Positions 7,058 through 16,060 of a stretch of DNA of 38,001 nucleotides are shown here, piece after piece (position 1 is the stretch's first letter; every line of letters begins with the position of its first letter). Source of the DNA: Phycisphaerales bacterium (lineage in GTDB: Bacteria; Planctomycetota; Phycisphaerae; Phycisphaerales; SM1A02). The stretch lies in assembly GCA_009691705.1 (NCBI GenBank), contig SIAR01000024.1, positions 1 through 38,001 on the forward strand, given 5' to 3'. The position numbers and the translations under genes were made by a program. The notes below the pieces were generated by a model. It saw only the letters and a program-made list of their open reading frames with translations. It ran no database searches and had not been told where the DNA came from.

Positions 7058-9985
7058 GTGAAGTTCATGATTCCCATTGGCTTTGAACGTCCGATCGCGC
7101 TTCTCCTGCTCGTTGTGCTTCCCGCGCTCTGGTGGATGAGTTGGCGTCACCGACACGCCACAGGTATCGCTCGGGCGTGGACGAGCGCAGTCGTGCGATC
7201 ATTGCTCGTGGCACTCTTGGCATTGAGTCTTGCGCAACCATCGATCGTGCGCACCGGCGAGGGAGTCACAGTGCTTGTCGTTGCCGATGTGAGCCGATCA
7301 ATTCCAAGCAATCTTCTTTCGAGTGCGGAGGCAGCGCTGCAACTGGCGACGAAGACGCCGCCCAATCGTGCCGATCGTGTTGGTGTTGTAACGGTTGCGC
7401 GCGATGCAGCAGTTGCAGAGATTCCAGCGGTCGGTGGCGAGGTTTCATTTGGAGGACACGGAGGAGAACTGGATGGATCGAGCCTCGCGCATGGAGTGCG
7501 CCGGGCGCTTGCACTGCTGCCATCCGACACGATGAACAGGCTCTTGCTCGTCTCAGACGGCAACGAGACGGCGGGAAGTTTGCGCGAAGCAGCGGCGCTC
7601 GCGAAGGCGAACCACATTCCCATTGATGTTGTCGCGATCGAATACAACCAAACGGGCGTGACGATCTTCGAGGGGATTCGCGCGCCGACGCGGGCGCGAC
7701 TCGGTCAGACCGCCGACCTAAAACTCTTTCTTCGAAGCCAAGGTGGAGCCTCCGGCACGCTCTACGTGAAAGAAAACGGAAAGCCTGTTGATCTCGACAG
7801 TGGTGCAGTGGGGGATGGTCTGGCGGTGACTCTCAACGCTGGTCCCAACACCTTCGAAGTGCCGATGAGTTTGGATTCGACCGGAGCGCAGCGTTACGAA
7901 GCAGTCTTCGAACCCGACGCCGCCAGCATGGACGGGGTTGTCGAAAACAAACGAGGTGCCGCGACTGTGTTTGTATCTGGCGAGGGACGCGTACTCGTGG
8001 TCGACAAAGATGGCAACGAAGGCGCGGCACTCATCGCTGCCCTTCGCGGCGGTGGATTGCTCGTCGATGTTGTCAATCCAGAACGACTGAGTGATGGCAT
8101 CGCATTTCTCGCTGGCTACGACGCAGTCGTGCTTGTGAACATGGCACGATTTGAGATCGATAACGCGACCGACCGCAGCCTCCATGCCTATGTGCACGAA
8201 TTGGGCGGTGGACTGCTCATGGTGGGCGGCGATAAATCGTTTGGCGCTGGCGGATGGATCGACAGCGAAACGTCAAAGGTGCTGCCGGTGCAATTGAATC
8301 CGCCTGCGACGCGTGAGCTTCCGCGCGGTGCGCTTGCGCTTGTGATGCACTCTTGCGAGATGCCGCAAGCAAATTTTTGGAGCGAACAAGTTGCAGTCAG
8401 TGCCATCGAGGCGCTTTCACGGCTCGACTATGCCGGAATTGTGGTCTTCAACTACGGGGTGAAGGATGGCATCAATGGAGCGGGTTGGTACTTCCCGATG
8501 CAGATAGTTGGCAACAAGGGTGCGGCGCTCAAGGCGGCTCGCACCATGCCAGTGGGAGATATGCCCGACTTCGGCGCGTCGATGACCGCAGCACTCGCGG
8601 GGCTGATCGCTGTTCCAGCTGGGCAGCGCCACGCGATCGTGATCTCGGACGGCGATCCCGCGCCGCCGAGTCAAGAATTGCTGGCCAAATTCAAAACGGC
8701 AAAGGTCACGGTGACAACAATCATGATCGCTGGTCACGGCACCGCTGAAGACTTGCAGAACATGAAGGCGATGGCAGAGTGGACGGGTGGCAACTTCTAC
8801 AACGTGATGAATCCAAAGTTGCTGCCGAAGATCTTCATCAAAGAGGCGACACTCGTCGCGCGCAGTCTGCTCGTGGAGGGAGATTTTCAGCCCTCGGTTG
8901 CACCAACAATCGGCGGTCCTATCGAGGGGGTCACAGCTGTTCCGATGGTGAAGGGGTACGTGCTCACCGTACCGCGCGAGGGGTTGGCGCAGATTCCCAT
9001 ACTCAACCGCACATCCGAGGGGAACGATCCAATCTTTGCATCGTGGAACTTCGGTCTTGGAAAATCCGCAGTCTTCACCAGTGACTTGAGTGGGCGTTGG
9101 GGAGGGGCATGGCCGGCATGGAGCGGATTTCAAGGGATGTGGGAGCGAGTCGTGCGGTGGTTGATGCGACCGGCGGCGCCGTCGAATGTGCTGTTGAAGA
9201 CCCGCCTCGAAGGTGAAGAGGCGACGGTCGAACTTGAAGCGATTGGCGGAGAATCTGGATTGATGAATTTCATGCGTACAGACGCGCGCGTGGTTGGTCC
9301 CGATGGTGCGACCTCGCCCCTCGCGCTCGAGCAGGTTGCGCCAGGTCGTTACCGTGGCACATTTCAGACCAGCCAAACGGGTTCGTATCTCATTGATGTT
9401 GGATTGCTCGATGGCACAGGAGCACGGACCGGTGGATCGATTCAGGGTGCTGTCACGCTGGCGTATCCCCGCGAGTTTCGCACTAGTCGAGACAACGCCG
9501 CACTTCTTCGGGCGATTGCTGAAGAAACTGGAGGGCGCATCTTTCGAGTGAGCGATCTCGCAGTGGCAGATCTCTTCGACCGAACTGGACTTGCTCCCCC
9601 CCAGAGCGTTAGGCGCATCTGGGACATCCTTGCGATCGTCGCGGCGGCATTCTTGGTGATCGATGTCGCCGTGCGCCGACTCGTGATCGACCGTGAGTCG
9701 GCCCGTGAAGCGGCGCAACAAGCCTTCGGTTCAGCGCGTGGCACTGGCGGCGAAGTCGTCGCGGCGTGGAAAAAGGCACGGCGCGGTTCAACGGTGAAAG
9801 CGTCGATTGAACAGGTTGCGCCAGATACCCGGCGCGCGCCAGTGATCGCACTCCCGACAGAACCCAAGGTCGAAGCACGCGAAGAACTGCAGTCGCCCGC
9901 AGAAGAATCTTCAATGGATCGCTTGCGCCGCGCAAAGCAGCGCGCCAAGGGTGAGCACGACGACGCCGGCGGTAACGTGCCATGA
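7058..9985 (+). CDS. Membrane vWA / glutamine-amidotransferase-like protein of the MoxR cluster
   Basis: A 975-residue membrane protein. Two N-terminal helices (about 11-28 and 46-60) are followed by a vWA domain with an intact MIDAS start, DVSRS at 77-81, and SDGNE further on. A class I glutamine-amidotransferase-like fold at about 310-415 contains GGGLLMVGGDKSFGAGGW. A second vWA-like part includes HAIVISDGDP. A C-terminal helix at about 850-872 precedes a charged cytoplasmic tail ending in RRAKQRAKGEHDD. This is the architecture of the large vWA proteins that accompany MoxR and BatA in planctomycetes. The role is presumably metal-dependent protein interaction at the cell surface. The start is a GTG at 7058; ATG at 7067 is an alternative. 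The stop overlaps moxR (ATGA). Confidence 0.9.
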   Translation: MKFMIPIGFERPIALLLLVVLPALWWMSWRHRHATGIARAWTSAVVRSLLVALLALSLAQPSIVRTGEGVTVLVVADVSRSIPSNLLSSAEAALQLATKTPPNRADRVGVVTVARDAAVAEIPAVGGEVSFGGHGGELDGSSLAHGVRRALALLPSDTMNRLLLVSDGNETAGSLREAAALAKANHIPIDVVAIEYNQTGVTIFEGIRAPTRARLGQTADLKLFLRSQGGASGTLYVKENGKPVDLDSGAVGDGLAVTLNAGPNTFEVPMSLDSTGAQRYEAVFEPDAASMDGVVENKRGAATVFVSGEGRVLVVDKDGNEGAALIAALRGGGLLVDVVNPERLSDGIAFLAGYDAVVLVNMARFEIDNATDRSLHAYVHELGGGLLMVGGDKSFGAGGWIDSETSKVLPVQLNPPATRELPRGALALVMHSCEMPQANFWSEQVAVSAIEALSRLDYAGIVVFNYGVKDGINGAGWYFPMQIVGNKGAALKAARTMPVGDMPDFGASMTAALAGLIAVPAGQRHAIVISDGDPAPPSQELLAKFKTAKVTVTTIMIAGHGTAEDLQNMKAMAEWTGGNFYNVMNPKLLPKIFIKEATLVARSLLVEGDFQPSVAPTIGGPIEGVTAVPMVKGYVLTVPREGLAQIPILNRTSEGNDPIFASWNFGLGKSAVFTSDLSGRWGGAWPAWSGFQGMWERVVRWLMRPAAPSNVLLKTRLEGEEATVELEAIGGESGLMNFMRTDARVVGPDGATSPLALEQVAPGRYRGTFQTSQTGSYLIDVGLLDGTGARTGGSIQGAVTLAYPREFRTSRDNAALLRAIAEETGGRIFRVSDLAVADLFDRTGLAPPQSVRRIWDILAIVAAAFLVIDVAVRRLVIDRESAREAAQQAFGSARGTGGEVVAAWKKARRGSTVKASIEQVAPDTRRAPVIALPTEPKVEAREELQSPAEESSMDRLRRAKQRAKGEHDDAGGNVP

Positions 9986-11028
9986 GTGGCGGTGTGCAAG
10001 AGCAGGCTGCCCGGCTCGACTCGGTGCAATCTGTGCGCGAAGCATGCAGTTCGTTTCGTGTCGTTGCCGATCGACTTCGGCAAGAGATCGGCCTGGTGCT
10101 TGTTGGACAATCAGCGGTGGTCGAGCATGTGCTCATCGCGCTCTTTGCCAATGGACACGTCTTGCTTGAGGGAGTGCCAGGGCTCGGCAAGACGCTGCTT
10201 GTGCGCACCCTCGGTCGCGCGCTTGGCGTGAGTTTCTCGCGCATTCAGTTCACTCCCGATCTCATGCCCGCCGACATCCTGGGCACACAAATCGTCGTCG
10301 AAAACCAAGCGATGGGACGGCGCGAGTTACAGTTTCGCCCCGGTCCAATCTTCACGCAGATTCTTCTTGCTGACGAGATAAACCGCGCCTCTCCCAAGAG
10401 TCAGTCGGCGCTTCTCGAGGCGATGCAAGAGCGCGCCGTGACCACCGGTGGTGAGACACGAAAACTTGACGCGCCGTTCCTCGTGCTCGCCACACAGAAT
10501 CCAATCGAGCAAGAGGGAACCTATCCACTGCCGGAAGCGCAACTCGATCGATTCTTGTTCAAGGTGACAGTGCCGTATGCGACGCAGAGCGATGTCGCCA
10601 CGATCGTCGAACGAACAACGGGACTGCACACACCTGAAACAGAGACCAAGGCCGTGCTAGACGCCGCCAAGATTCACTTCGCGCAAGCCCTCGCGCGCAA
10701 GGTGCTCGTCGCCCCGCACGTGCAGGACTACGCAGTGCGACTCGTGCTCGCGACACACCCAACGGGTGGCGCGACCGATGCCGAAATCTCGCGCATGGTG
10801 CTGGTGGGAGCGAGTCCGCGCGGTGGACAAGCGCTCATCGCTGCTGCCAAGGTGCGGGCGCTCTTGGCGGGGCGCTGCGCCGTGAGCACACAGGACATTG
10901 CCGCACTCGTGCTTCCGGCACTGCGCCACCGAATTGTGCGCAGTTTCGAGGCGGAGGCCGCCGGATTGACCTGCGATGCAATTCTCGCGCAGATCGTGCA
11001 GTCTGTGCCAGCCGAGGCGCAACCATGA
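9982..11028 (+). CDS. MoxR-family AAA+ ATPase
   Basis: A 348-residue cytosolic AAA+ ATPase of the MoxR family, which acts as a chaperone-like partner of vWA proteins. Walker A is GVPGLGKT (64-71), Walker B LLADEIN (129-134 region), sensor 1 is ATQNP (171-175), and the MoxR insert TPDLMPADILGTQ and RASPKSQSALLEAMQE are present. The C-terminal lid carries HPTGGATDAEI and GASPRGGQALI. The start ATG overlaps the preceding stop and the stop overlaps the DUF58 start, both by 4 bases, so expression is tightly coupled. It is the only ATPase encoded in the operon. Confidence 0.96.
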   Translation: MSGGVQEQAARLDSVQSVREACSSFRVVADRLRQEIGLVLVGQSAVVEHVLIALFANGHVLLEGVPGLGKTLLVRTLGRALGVSFSRIQFTPDLMPADILGTQIVVENQAMGRRELQFRPGPIFTQILLADEINRASPKSQSALLEAMQERAVTTGGETRKLDAPFLVLATQNPIEQEGTYPLPEAQLDRFLFKVTVPYATQSDVATIVERTTGLHTPETETKAVLDAAKIHFAQALARKVLVAPHVQDYAVRLVLATHPTGGATDAEISRMVLVGASPRGGQALIAAAKVRALLAGRCAVSTQDIAALVLPALRHRIVRSFEAEAAGLTCDAILAQIVQSVPAEAQP

Positions 11029-11966
11029 GCGCTCATACCCCGGTGGGTGCCGCAAATTCGCAGGGTCGACCTGAGAAGATCGATGACCTCATCGACTCAC
11101 GATTGATGGCACGACTCGACCGACTCGATGTGGTGAGTCGCAAGATATTTACTGGCAAGATTCAGGGTGAGCGGCGGAGCCGGCGCCGCGGACAATCGGT
11201 CGAGTTTGCAGACTTTCGGAACTACTCACACGGTGACGATTTGCGATTCGTCGATTGGAACATTTACGCGCGACTCGATCGCCTCTTCTTGAAACTATTT
11301 CTCGAAGAGGAAGATCTTTCGATGGTGATCGCACTCGACCTGAGTCAGTCGATGAATGGCGGCAGTCCCAACAAGTTCGACTATGCCCGCCGTCTCGCGA
11401 TGGCACTGGGATACATCGGGCTCGTCAACAACAATCGCGTAAGTTTCTTTGGATTCGGGGGCGGAAAGATCGAGCGACTCACTGGCCTGCGCGGCCGGCG
11501 TCGAACGCGAGAGATGGGCAGTTGGCTGCTAGATCGCACAACCGTCGGAGATGCAGGATTCTCCGACGGAATGCGGGCAATCGCACTTGGTGGACAGGGG
11601 CGGGGAGTGCTCTTGGTGCTGAGCGACTTCCTCTTTCCAGACGGATATGAGAAGGGACTCGCTTACGTCGCCGGTCGGGGCTTCGATGTTTACGCCCTGC
11701 AGTTGCTCGCCCCGCAGGAGATCGATCCTGCTCGGCATGGAATCTCGGGCGATCTTCGCCTAATCGATAGCGAGACCGAAGCAGAGACCGAAGTCACTGC
11801 GTCGACAGCGGTGCTCGCGCAGTACAAAGCTGCGCTCGAGAAGTACGTTGGCGGATTGCGCGAGTTTTCAGTGCGCCGCAGCATCTCACACCAAGTCGTT
11901 GAGACTTCAACCGACCTCGACACGCTGCTGCTTGACTATCTGCGTAGACGAGGCTTGCTCGCATGA
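11025..11966 (+). CDS. DUF58 vWA-like protein
   Basis: A 313-residue soluble protein with the DUF58 signature FADFRNYSHGDDLRFVDWN (61-79) followed by YARLDRLFLKLF. The vWA-like fold has a MIDAS-type start at D105 (DLSQS) and LVLSDF later. DUF58 proteins are standard MoxR partners. The N-terminal 15 residues are weakly conserved in appearance, but the ATG at 11025 overlaps the moxR stop (ATGA), which supports it. The 3' end overlaps the BatA-like gene by 4 bases. Confidence 0.95.
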   Translation: MSAHTPVGAANSQGRPEKIDDLIDSRLMARLDRLDVVSRKIFTGKIQGERRSRRRGQSVEFADFRNYSHGDDLRFVDWNIYARLDRLFLKLFLEEEDLSMVIALDLSQSMNGGSPNKFDYARRLAMALGYIGLVNNNRVSFFGFGGGKIERLTGLRGRRRTREMGSWLLDRTTVGDAGFSDGMRAIALGGQGRGVLLVLSDFLFPDGYEKGLAYVAGRGFDVYALQLLAPQEIDPARHGISGDLRLIDSETEAETEVTASTAVLAQYKAALEKYVGGLREFSVRRSISHQVVETSTDLDTLLLDYLRRRGLLA

Positions 11967-13978
11967 GTGCGCTGCCACTCATGGCAGTCGCGTGGCTCGC
12001 TCCGCTCGCAGCAACAGTCGTTGCGCTTGCGACGATTCCGCCGCTTGTTGCGCTCTACTTTTTACGACTGCGCCGCACCAAGCGCGTGATCTCAAGCACG
12101 CTTTTGTGGACGCGTGCCACCCAAGACTTGCGCGCCAACGCTCCCTTTCAGCGACTGCGGTTTTCGCTGTTGCTCTTGCTGCAGTTGCTGGCGCTGCTAC
12201 TGGTGATTATCGCGATTGCGCAGCCGCAACTCGATCTGGGTGAGACGCACGCTGCGCGCGTTGTCTTGCTGGTTGATGCTTCAGGATCGATGGGCGCCAC
12301 CGATTGCGCAGATGGATCAACGCGCCTCAGCGTCGCAAAACGCCTGGCTACCGAACGGGTGCAATCGCTGCACAGCGGTGGACTGTTTTCTGGTGTCGCC
12401 CCCGCGGTCATGGTGATTGCATTCGCCAAAGATGCCCAAGTCGCCTGTCCGTTTACCGACAATGCGGCCCAAGCGATCGATGCGATCGCCGCCATTCAGG
12501 CGACCGATGAGACGACCGCGCTCGTGGACGCATTCGAACTCGCGCGCGCATTTACGACCGTAACAGATCCAGATAATGCCCAGCCCATCGCCGCCGAACC
12601 GCCCGCGTACGAACTGTTTTCGGATGGTCGGGTCGGCGACCTTGCCCGGGTCGTGCTGCGCACTGGTGAACGGGTCATCTTTCACACCATCGGCAGTGCG
12701 ACAACTCAGAACGTTGGCATCGCCGGACTCGCGGCGGCGCGCAATCCCGATCGACCAGACGAAGTGCAAATATTCGCGCGGGTCGTGAACTGGAACACGA
12801 CGCAATATGCGGGTGATCTCGAAGTGCGCGTCGATGGGCAGTTGCGGGCGGTCACCCCCAAGCCCGTTGAAGTTCCAGCAGCCCAAGAGGATGCCAAGAG
12901 CGGCGTGCGGCTGGCTGGGGAGACTCAAGTTGTTTTTCCATCCATCCAGCTTCCGCAGGGGGGAGTCGTCGAGGTTGGCGTGACGACCAAAGATGCGCTG
13001 ATTACGGACGACCGCGCCTCAGTTGTTGCAGCGCCACCACACGCACTGCACATCGCGGTCGTTGGGCGCGGCACATTCGTTCTGAAGTCGCTGCTCGAGG
13101 GGATGTCGCTTGCCGCACTCGACCTCTTTACCGTGGATGAGTGGGACCGCCGCGTCGCGAGTGACGCGCAGGCGCCGGACTCGTACGACGTCATCGTGCT
13201 CGACGATGTCATGCCAGCATCGCTCGAACGTGGCAGGTATCTCATCTTTCGCGCGCCGCCTGTTGCGGCTGGCGTCGCTGCCTACGGAGAGAAAAGCAAT
13301 GCATCGGTGCGCAGCCTGCGCGATGAACATCCACTCTTGCAGTACGTCAATCTCGACGATCTCTTCGTCTCGTCGATGACTGCCGTAGCGCCCGGCGGCG
13401 ATGCAGATGTGATTGTCGAAGCGAGCGATGGTCCACTCGTGTTGACTGTCAACCGAGGCGCATTGACGCTCGTGTATGTCACGTTCGATCCAATGGATAG
13501 CAACTGGCCATTTCAGCGGGGATTCGTCAACTTCTGCTCGAATGCGATCGCGTGGCTTGCGGCGGGTGGCAACGCTGTAACCGATGAACCGCTCGCTCCG
13601 GGCGACGTCATCACGACACGACTGCCCAAAGATGCGCGCAGCCCAATGATTCGCACTCCCGATGGCGAAGAGATCGCCATCTTCGGGCCTCCCCAGTCGA
13701 GTCTCTCATATGGACCCGTGCGCCGCAGTGGGGTCTATCGATTGCAATGGAAGCAGAGCGCAGAGGATCGCCCAGCGCGGTTGCTCGCCTACGCAGTCAA
13801 CATGAAGACGCGCATCGAAGGTCGGTGCGATGCGGCAAGCGATATCTCGTTCGCGACCGAGCGGGTCGCCGGGGTGCAAGGGGGGGGAGTGGCAAAGAGC
13901 GCAGCATGGCCGTGGCTCTTGCTCGCGGCGTTCGCGCTGTTGATTGTGGAGTGGTGGGTCTGGTTACGACTGGTGTGA
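11963..13978 (+). CDS. BatA-like membrane protein with vWA domain
   Basis: A 671-residue membrane protein, last gene of the operon. An N-terminal BatA-type region has two helices (about 10-34 and 67-86) separated by the typical LYFLRLRRTKRVISSTLLW. The vWA domain starts with an intact MIDAS, DASGSMG (105-111). A middle beta-rich region has the form EVRVDGQLRAVTPKPVEVPA. A region ending near PLVLTVNRGALTLVYVTFDP resembles amidotransferase-like parts of related proteins, and a final helix lies at about 648-668. It probably presents its vWA domain to the periplasm and works with MoxR and DUF58. It ends 5 bases before the convergent TPR-YggX gene. Confidence 0.92.
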   Translation: MSALPLMAVAWLAPLAATVVALATIPPLVALYFLRLRRTKRVISSTLLWTRATQDLRANAPFQRLRFSLLLLLQLLALLLVIIAIAQPQLDLGETHAARVVLLVDASGSMGATDCADGSTRLSVAKRLATERVQSLHSGGLFSGVAPAVMVIAFAKDAQVACPFTDNAAQAIDAIAAIQATDETTALVDAFELARAFTTVTDPDNAQPIAAEPPAYELFSDGRVGDLARVVLRTGERVIFHTIGSATTQNVGIAGLAAARNPDRPDEVQIFARVVNWNTTQYAGDLEVRVDGQLRAVTPKPVEVPAAQEDAKSGVRLAGETQVVFPSIQLPQGGVVEVGVTTKDALITDDRASVVAAPPHALHIAVVGRGTFVLKSLLEGMSLAALDLFTVDEWDRRVASDAQAPDSYDVIVLDDVMPASLERGRYLIFRAPPVAAGVAAYGEKSNASVRSLRDEHPLLQYVNLDDLFVSSMTAVAPGGDADVIVEASDGPLVLTVNRGALTLVYVTFDPMDSNWPFQRGFVNFCSNAIAWLAAGGNAVTDEPLAPGDVITTRLPKDARSPMIRTPDGEEIAIFGPPQSSLSYGPVRRSGVYRLQWKQSAEDRPARLLAYAVNMKTRIEGRCDAASDISFATERVAGVQGGGVAKSAAWPWLLLAAFALLIVEWWVWLRLV

Positions 13979-13983
13979 CTGGA

Positions 13984-14640
13984 TTACGACGGTTGCGATG
14001 AGGGTTCTGTGGGCGAAGTGAGTGACGCAACGATGGTCTCATCGAGTCCGAGATACTCGCGCATCTGCTGGTCGTAAATCTCTTGATCACGCTCGCGTGA
14101 AAAGTCGAGGCGCATCTCATTGATGACCTTGGTGCCCTGACCGATCCACTCTTTCCATGTCTCGGCGGAGATGTTCTCGAAGATCCAGTTGCCAATCGCG
14201 CCGCGCATAGGCGGAGCGTCCAGTTTGTTGCCAGGTCGTCCAGTGCGCCCACAGACAAAGGTTCCCGCTGCGCGCAGCGATTCTGCCGCGGTGTTCGCGG
14301 CGCGCTCGATGACTGGTGTGGTTCGACCAATCGAATTGAGCAGTTGGGCGATCGCTTGTTCGACCATTCGGTCGCCGCGCTCCGCAGCTATTTGGTATCC
14401 GCGGTTTAGTACGTCGACGCCTTTGTCAGTCCATCCCGCCCCGATCATTGCCTGCCCACAGAGTTGATAGGCCTTGCTCATTCCCGCACTCAACGCGATC
14501 ACGCGCTCGAGGCTTGTGGCAGCTTCGGCGTGGCGACCGCACTGCAAGTATGCGTTGCCGAGGCTGAAGTGTGCCATCTCATTTGTGGGATCGGCCGACG
14601 CCATCTTCTCGAACTGGGCGATTCGTTCTGGAGTGCTCAT
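13984..14640 (-). CDS. TPR / Fe(II)-trafficking protein YggX fusion
   Basis: A 218-residue cytosolic protein. Residues 1-110 form about three TPR-like helical pairs (MAHFSLGNAYLQCGRHAEA is clear). Residues 127-200 match YggX (oxidative damage protection, Fe-S cluster supply): Cys130 aligns with the conserved Cys near the N-terminus of YggX, then PPMRGAIGNWIFENISAETW, the core W-x2-W, T-x3-INE, and a final helix ending MREYLGL. YggX is normally a free protein of about 90 residues; here it is the C-terminal domain of a TPR protein. It neighbours the iron-type transporter operon, convergently. The start ATG at 14640 has a TATGAT box 8 bases upstream. The alignment is from memory of the family. 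Confidence 0.85.
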   Translation of the reverse strand: MSTPERIAQFEKMASADPTNEMAHFSLGNAYLQCGRHAEAATSLERVIALSAGMSKAYQLCGQAMIGAGWTDKGVDVLNRGYQIAAERGDRMVEQAIAQLLNSIGRTTPVIERAANTAAESLRAAGTFVCGRTGRPGNKLDAPPMRGAIGNWIFENISAETWKEWIGQGTKVINEMRLDFSRERDQEIYDQQMREYLGLDETIVASLTSPTEPSSQPS

Positions 14641-14648
14641 GTCGAACG

Positions 14649-14654
14649 ATCATA
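14649..14654 (-). promoter_or_regulatory. TATGAT -10-like box
   Basis: On the minus strand TATGAT ends 8 bases before the ATG at 14640. It differs from the TATAAT consensus at one position. The spacing predicts a transcript beginning at or beside the start codon. Confidence 0.5.
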
Positions 14655-14688
14655 GATGTGTTACAAGTACGCCGTGGGCATTCCAGAG

Positions 14689-15606
14689 ATGCTTCAGACT
14701 TCACTCGCCGGACTCGACCTGTGCAATCCCGTCATTGCGGCTGCCGGAACGTGCGGATACGTTGATGCGCTCGCTGATGCGATGCCGCTTTCGAGCATTG
14801 GGGCGATCACCACAAAGAGCATCACGCGTGAACCGCGCCCAGGAAGTGCGCCGTGGCGAATCATTCCCGCCCGTGCCGGGATGCTCAACGCGATCGGCCT
14901 GGCCAATATGGGAGTCGCGCGTTTTCTCGCCGAAGAGGCTCCTAAAGTGCGCGGATGTGGCACGCACGTCATCGCCTCAGTTGCGGGCCACACGATCGAC
15001 GATTACGTCGCCGTGGCGAGCGCAGTCGATTCATGCGGTGCTTTTCGCGCGATTGAGTTGAATGTCTCTTGTCCAAACACCTCGACCGGGCGCCACTTCG
15101 GCGCCGATCCAGCCACTCTGCGCGAGGTTCTCGCCGCGGTGCGACCGGCAGTGACTCACTGCGCGCTCTTTGTGAAGTTGGCTCCGGACATGGTTGATCC
15201 AGTGGCGATGGCGGATGCTGCCATCGCATCGGGCGCGAACGCGCTCACCCTGTGCAACACGATGCCCGCGATGGCGATCGATGTGGCAACGCGTCAACCG
15301 CGACTCTCGCGTCGTCAAGGAGGACTATCAGGCCCGGCGATCCATCCAATTGTTGTGCGCATTGTGCATGACGTGTATGCGCGCGTCGCCCGAACTGCGG
15401 GCGTTCCAATCATTGCGATTGGTGGTGTCTTTTCTTGGGAGGATGCGGCCGAGTTCATTCTTGCTGGAGCCACAGGGGTGGGAATGGGAACGGCGCTCTT
15501 TGTCGATCCTGCCTCGCCAATGCGCGTTGTGCGCGGGCTCGCGCGGTGGGCTCGTGCCCAGCAGGTCACAAGCATCTCGCAGCTTGTCGGGCAAGTCACA
15601 CAGTGA
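14689..15606 (+). CDS. pyrD: Dihydroorotate dehydrogenase, class 1
   Basis: This enzyme oxidises dihydroorotate to orotate in pyrimidine synthesis using FMN. The TIM barrel begins SLAGLDLCNPVIAAAGTCGY, and the catalytic-loop Cys is in ELNVSCPNTS (about residue 128 from this start), as in cytosolic class 1 enzymes. Phosphate-binding segments IIAIGGVFSWEDA and GATGVGMGTALF follow. The length of 305 residues is normal. I chose ATG 14689 because known class 1B proteins start MLxxxLxGLDLKNP. ATG 14656 in the same frame would add 11 residues. No pyrK electron-transfer partner is adjacent, so class 1B is likely but not proven. The stop overlaps the metallopeptidase start (GTGA). Confidence 0.92.
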   Translation: MLQTSLAGLDLCNPVIAAAGTCGYVDALADAMPLSSIGAITTKSITREPRPGSAPWRIIPARAGMLNAIGLANMGVARFLAEEAPKVRGCGTHVIASVAGHTIDDYVAVASAVDSCGAFRAIELNVSCPNTSTGRHFGADPATLREVLAAVRPAVTHCALFVKLAPDMVDPVAMADAAIASGANALTLCNTMPAMAIDVATRQPRLSRRQGGLSGPAIHPIVVRIVHDVYARVARTAGVPIIAIGGVFSWEDAAEFILAGATGVGMGTALFVDPASPMRVVRGLARWARAQQVTSISQLVGQVTQ

Positions 15607-16049
15607 ATGATGCAGCGCGTGACGGCTGGTCGCATGCCACGCGCGCGAGGTTCGATGCGATCGTCGAGTCGGTGCTCGCCTCGTTGCCACCAGCGCTGCA
15701 CACGCTGCTCGAAGAATCGCCACTCATCGTTGAAGATGCGCCATCACGAGAACTAATGTGCAGTTTGGGAATCGATACTTCAGAAGATGATCTCTGCGGA
15801 CTGCACACCGGCATTTCGATCACCGAACGCAGCGTCACGCAGTCTGGCGAGCTGCCCGATGTCATCCAGATCTTTCGCCGTGGAATTCTTGACGCAGCAG
15901 GGGGATGGGAGGAGTGGATCGACGAGGATGGCGAGTCACTCGGGGGAACCGCTCGCGTCGAGCAGGAGATTCGAATCACAATTCTGCATGAGATCGGCCA
16001 CCACTTTGGCCTCAGTGAAGAAGACCTTGATCGACTCGGCTACGGGTGA
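15603..16049 (+). CDS. Zincin-like metallopeptidase family protein
   Basis: A 148-residue protein of the small zincin family (PF06262, formerly DUF1025). The diagnostic HEIGHHFGLSEEDL (H129, E130, H133) is at the C-terminus, with YRRG-like FRRGILDAAGG in front of it. The family has a minimal protease fold; substrates are not established. I chose the GTG at 15603, which overlaps the pyrD stop as GTGA, and the first residues are then VNDAARDGW. The acidic linker WEEWIDEDGESLGG is unusual in length for so small a protein. It ends 11 bases before a convergent gene. Confidence 0.85.
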   Translation: MNDAARDGWSHATRARFDAIVESVLASLPPALHTLLEESPLIVEDAPSRELMCSLGIDTSEDDLCGLHTGISITERSVTQSGELPDVIQIFRRGILDAAGGWEEWIDEDGESLGGTARVEQEIRITILHEIGHHFGLSEEDLDRLGYG

Positions 16050-16060
16050 GTGTCGCGTGG

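Noticed and set aside
14656-14688. Upstream ATG for pyrD
   Set aside because: It adds 11 residues absent from typical class 1 dihydroorotate dehydrogenases, whose N-terminus matches ATG 14689.
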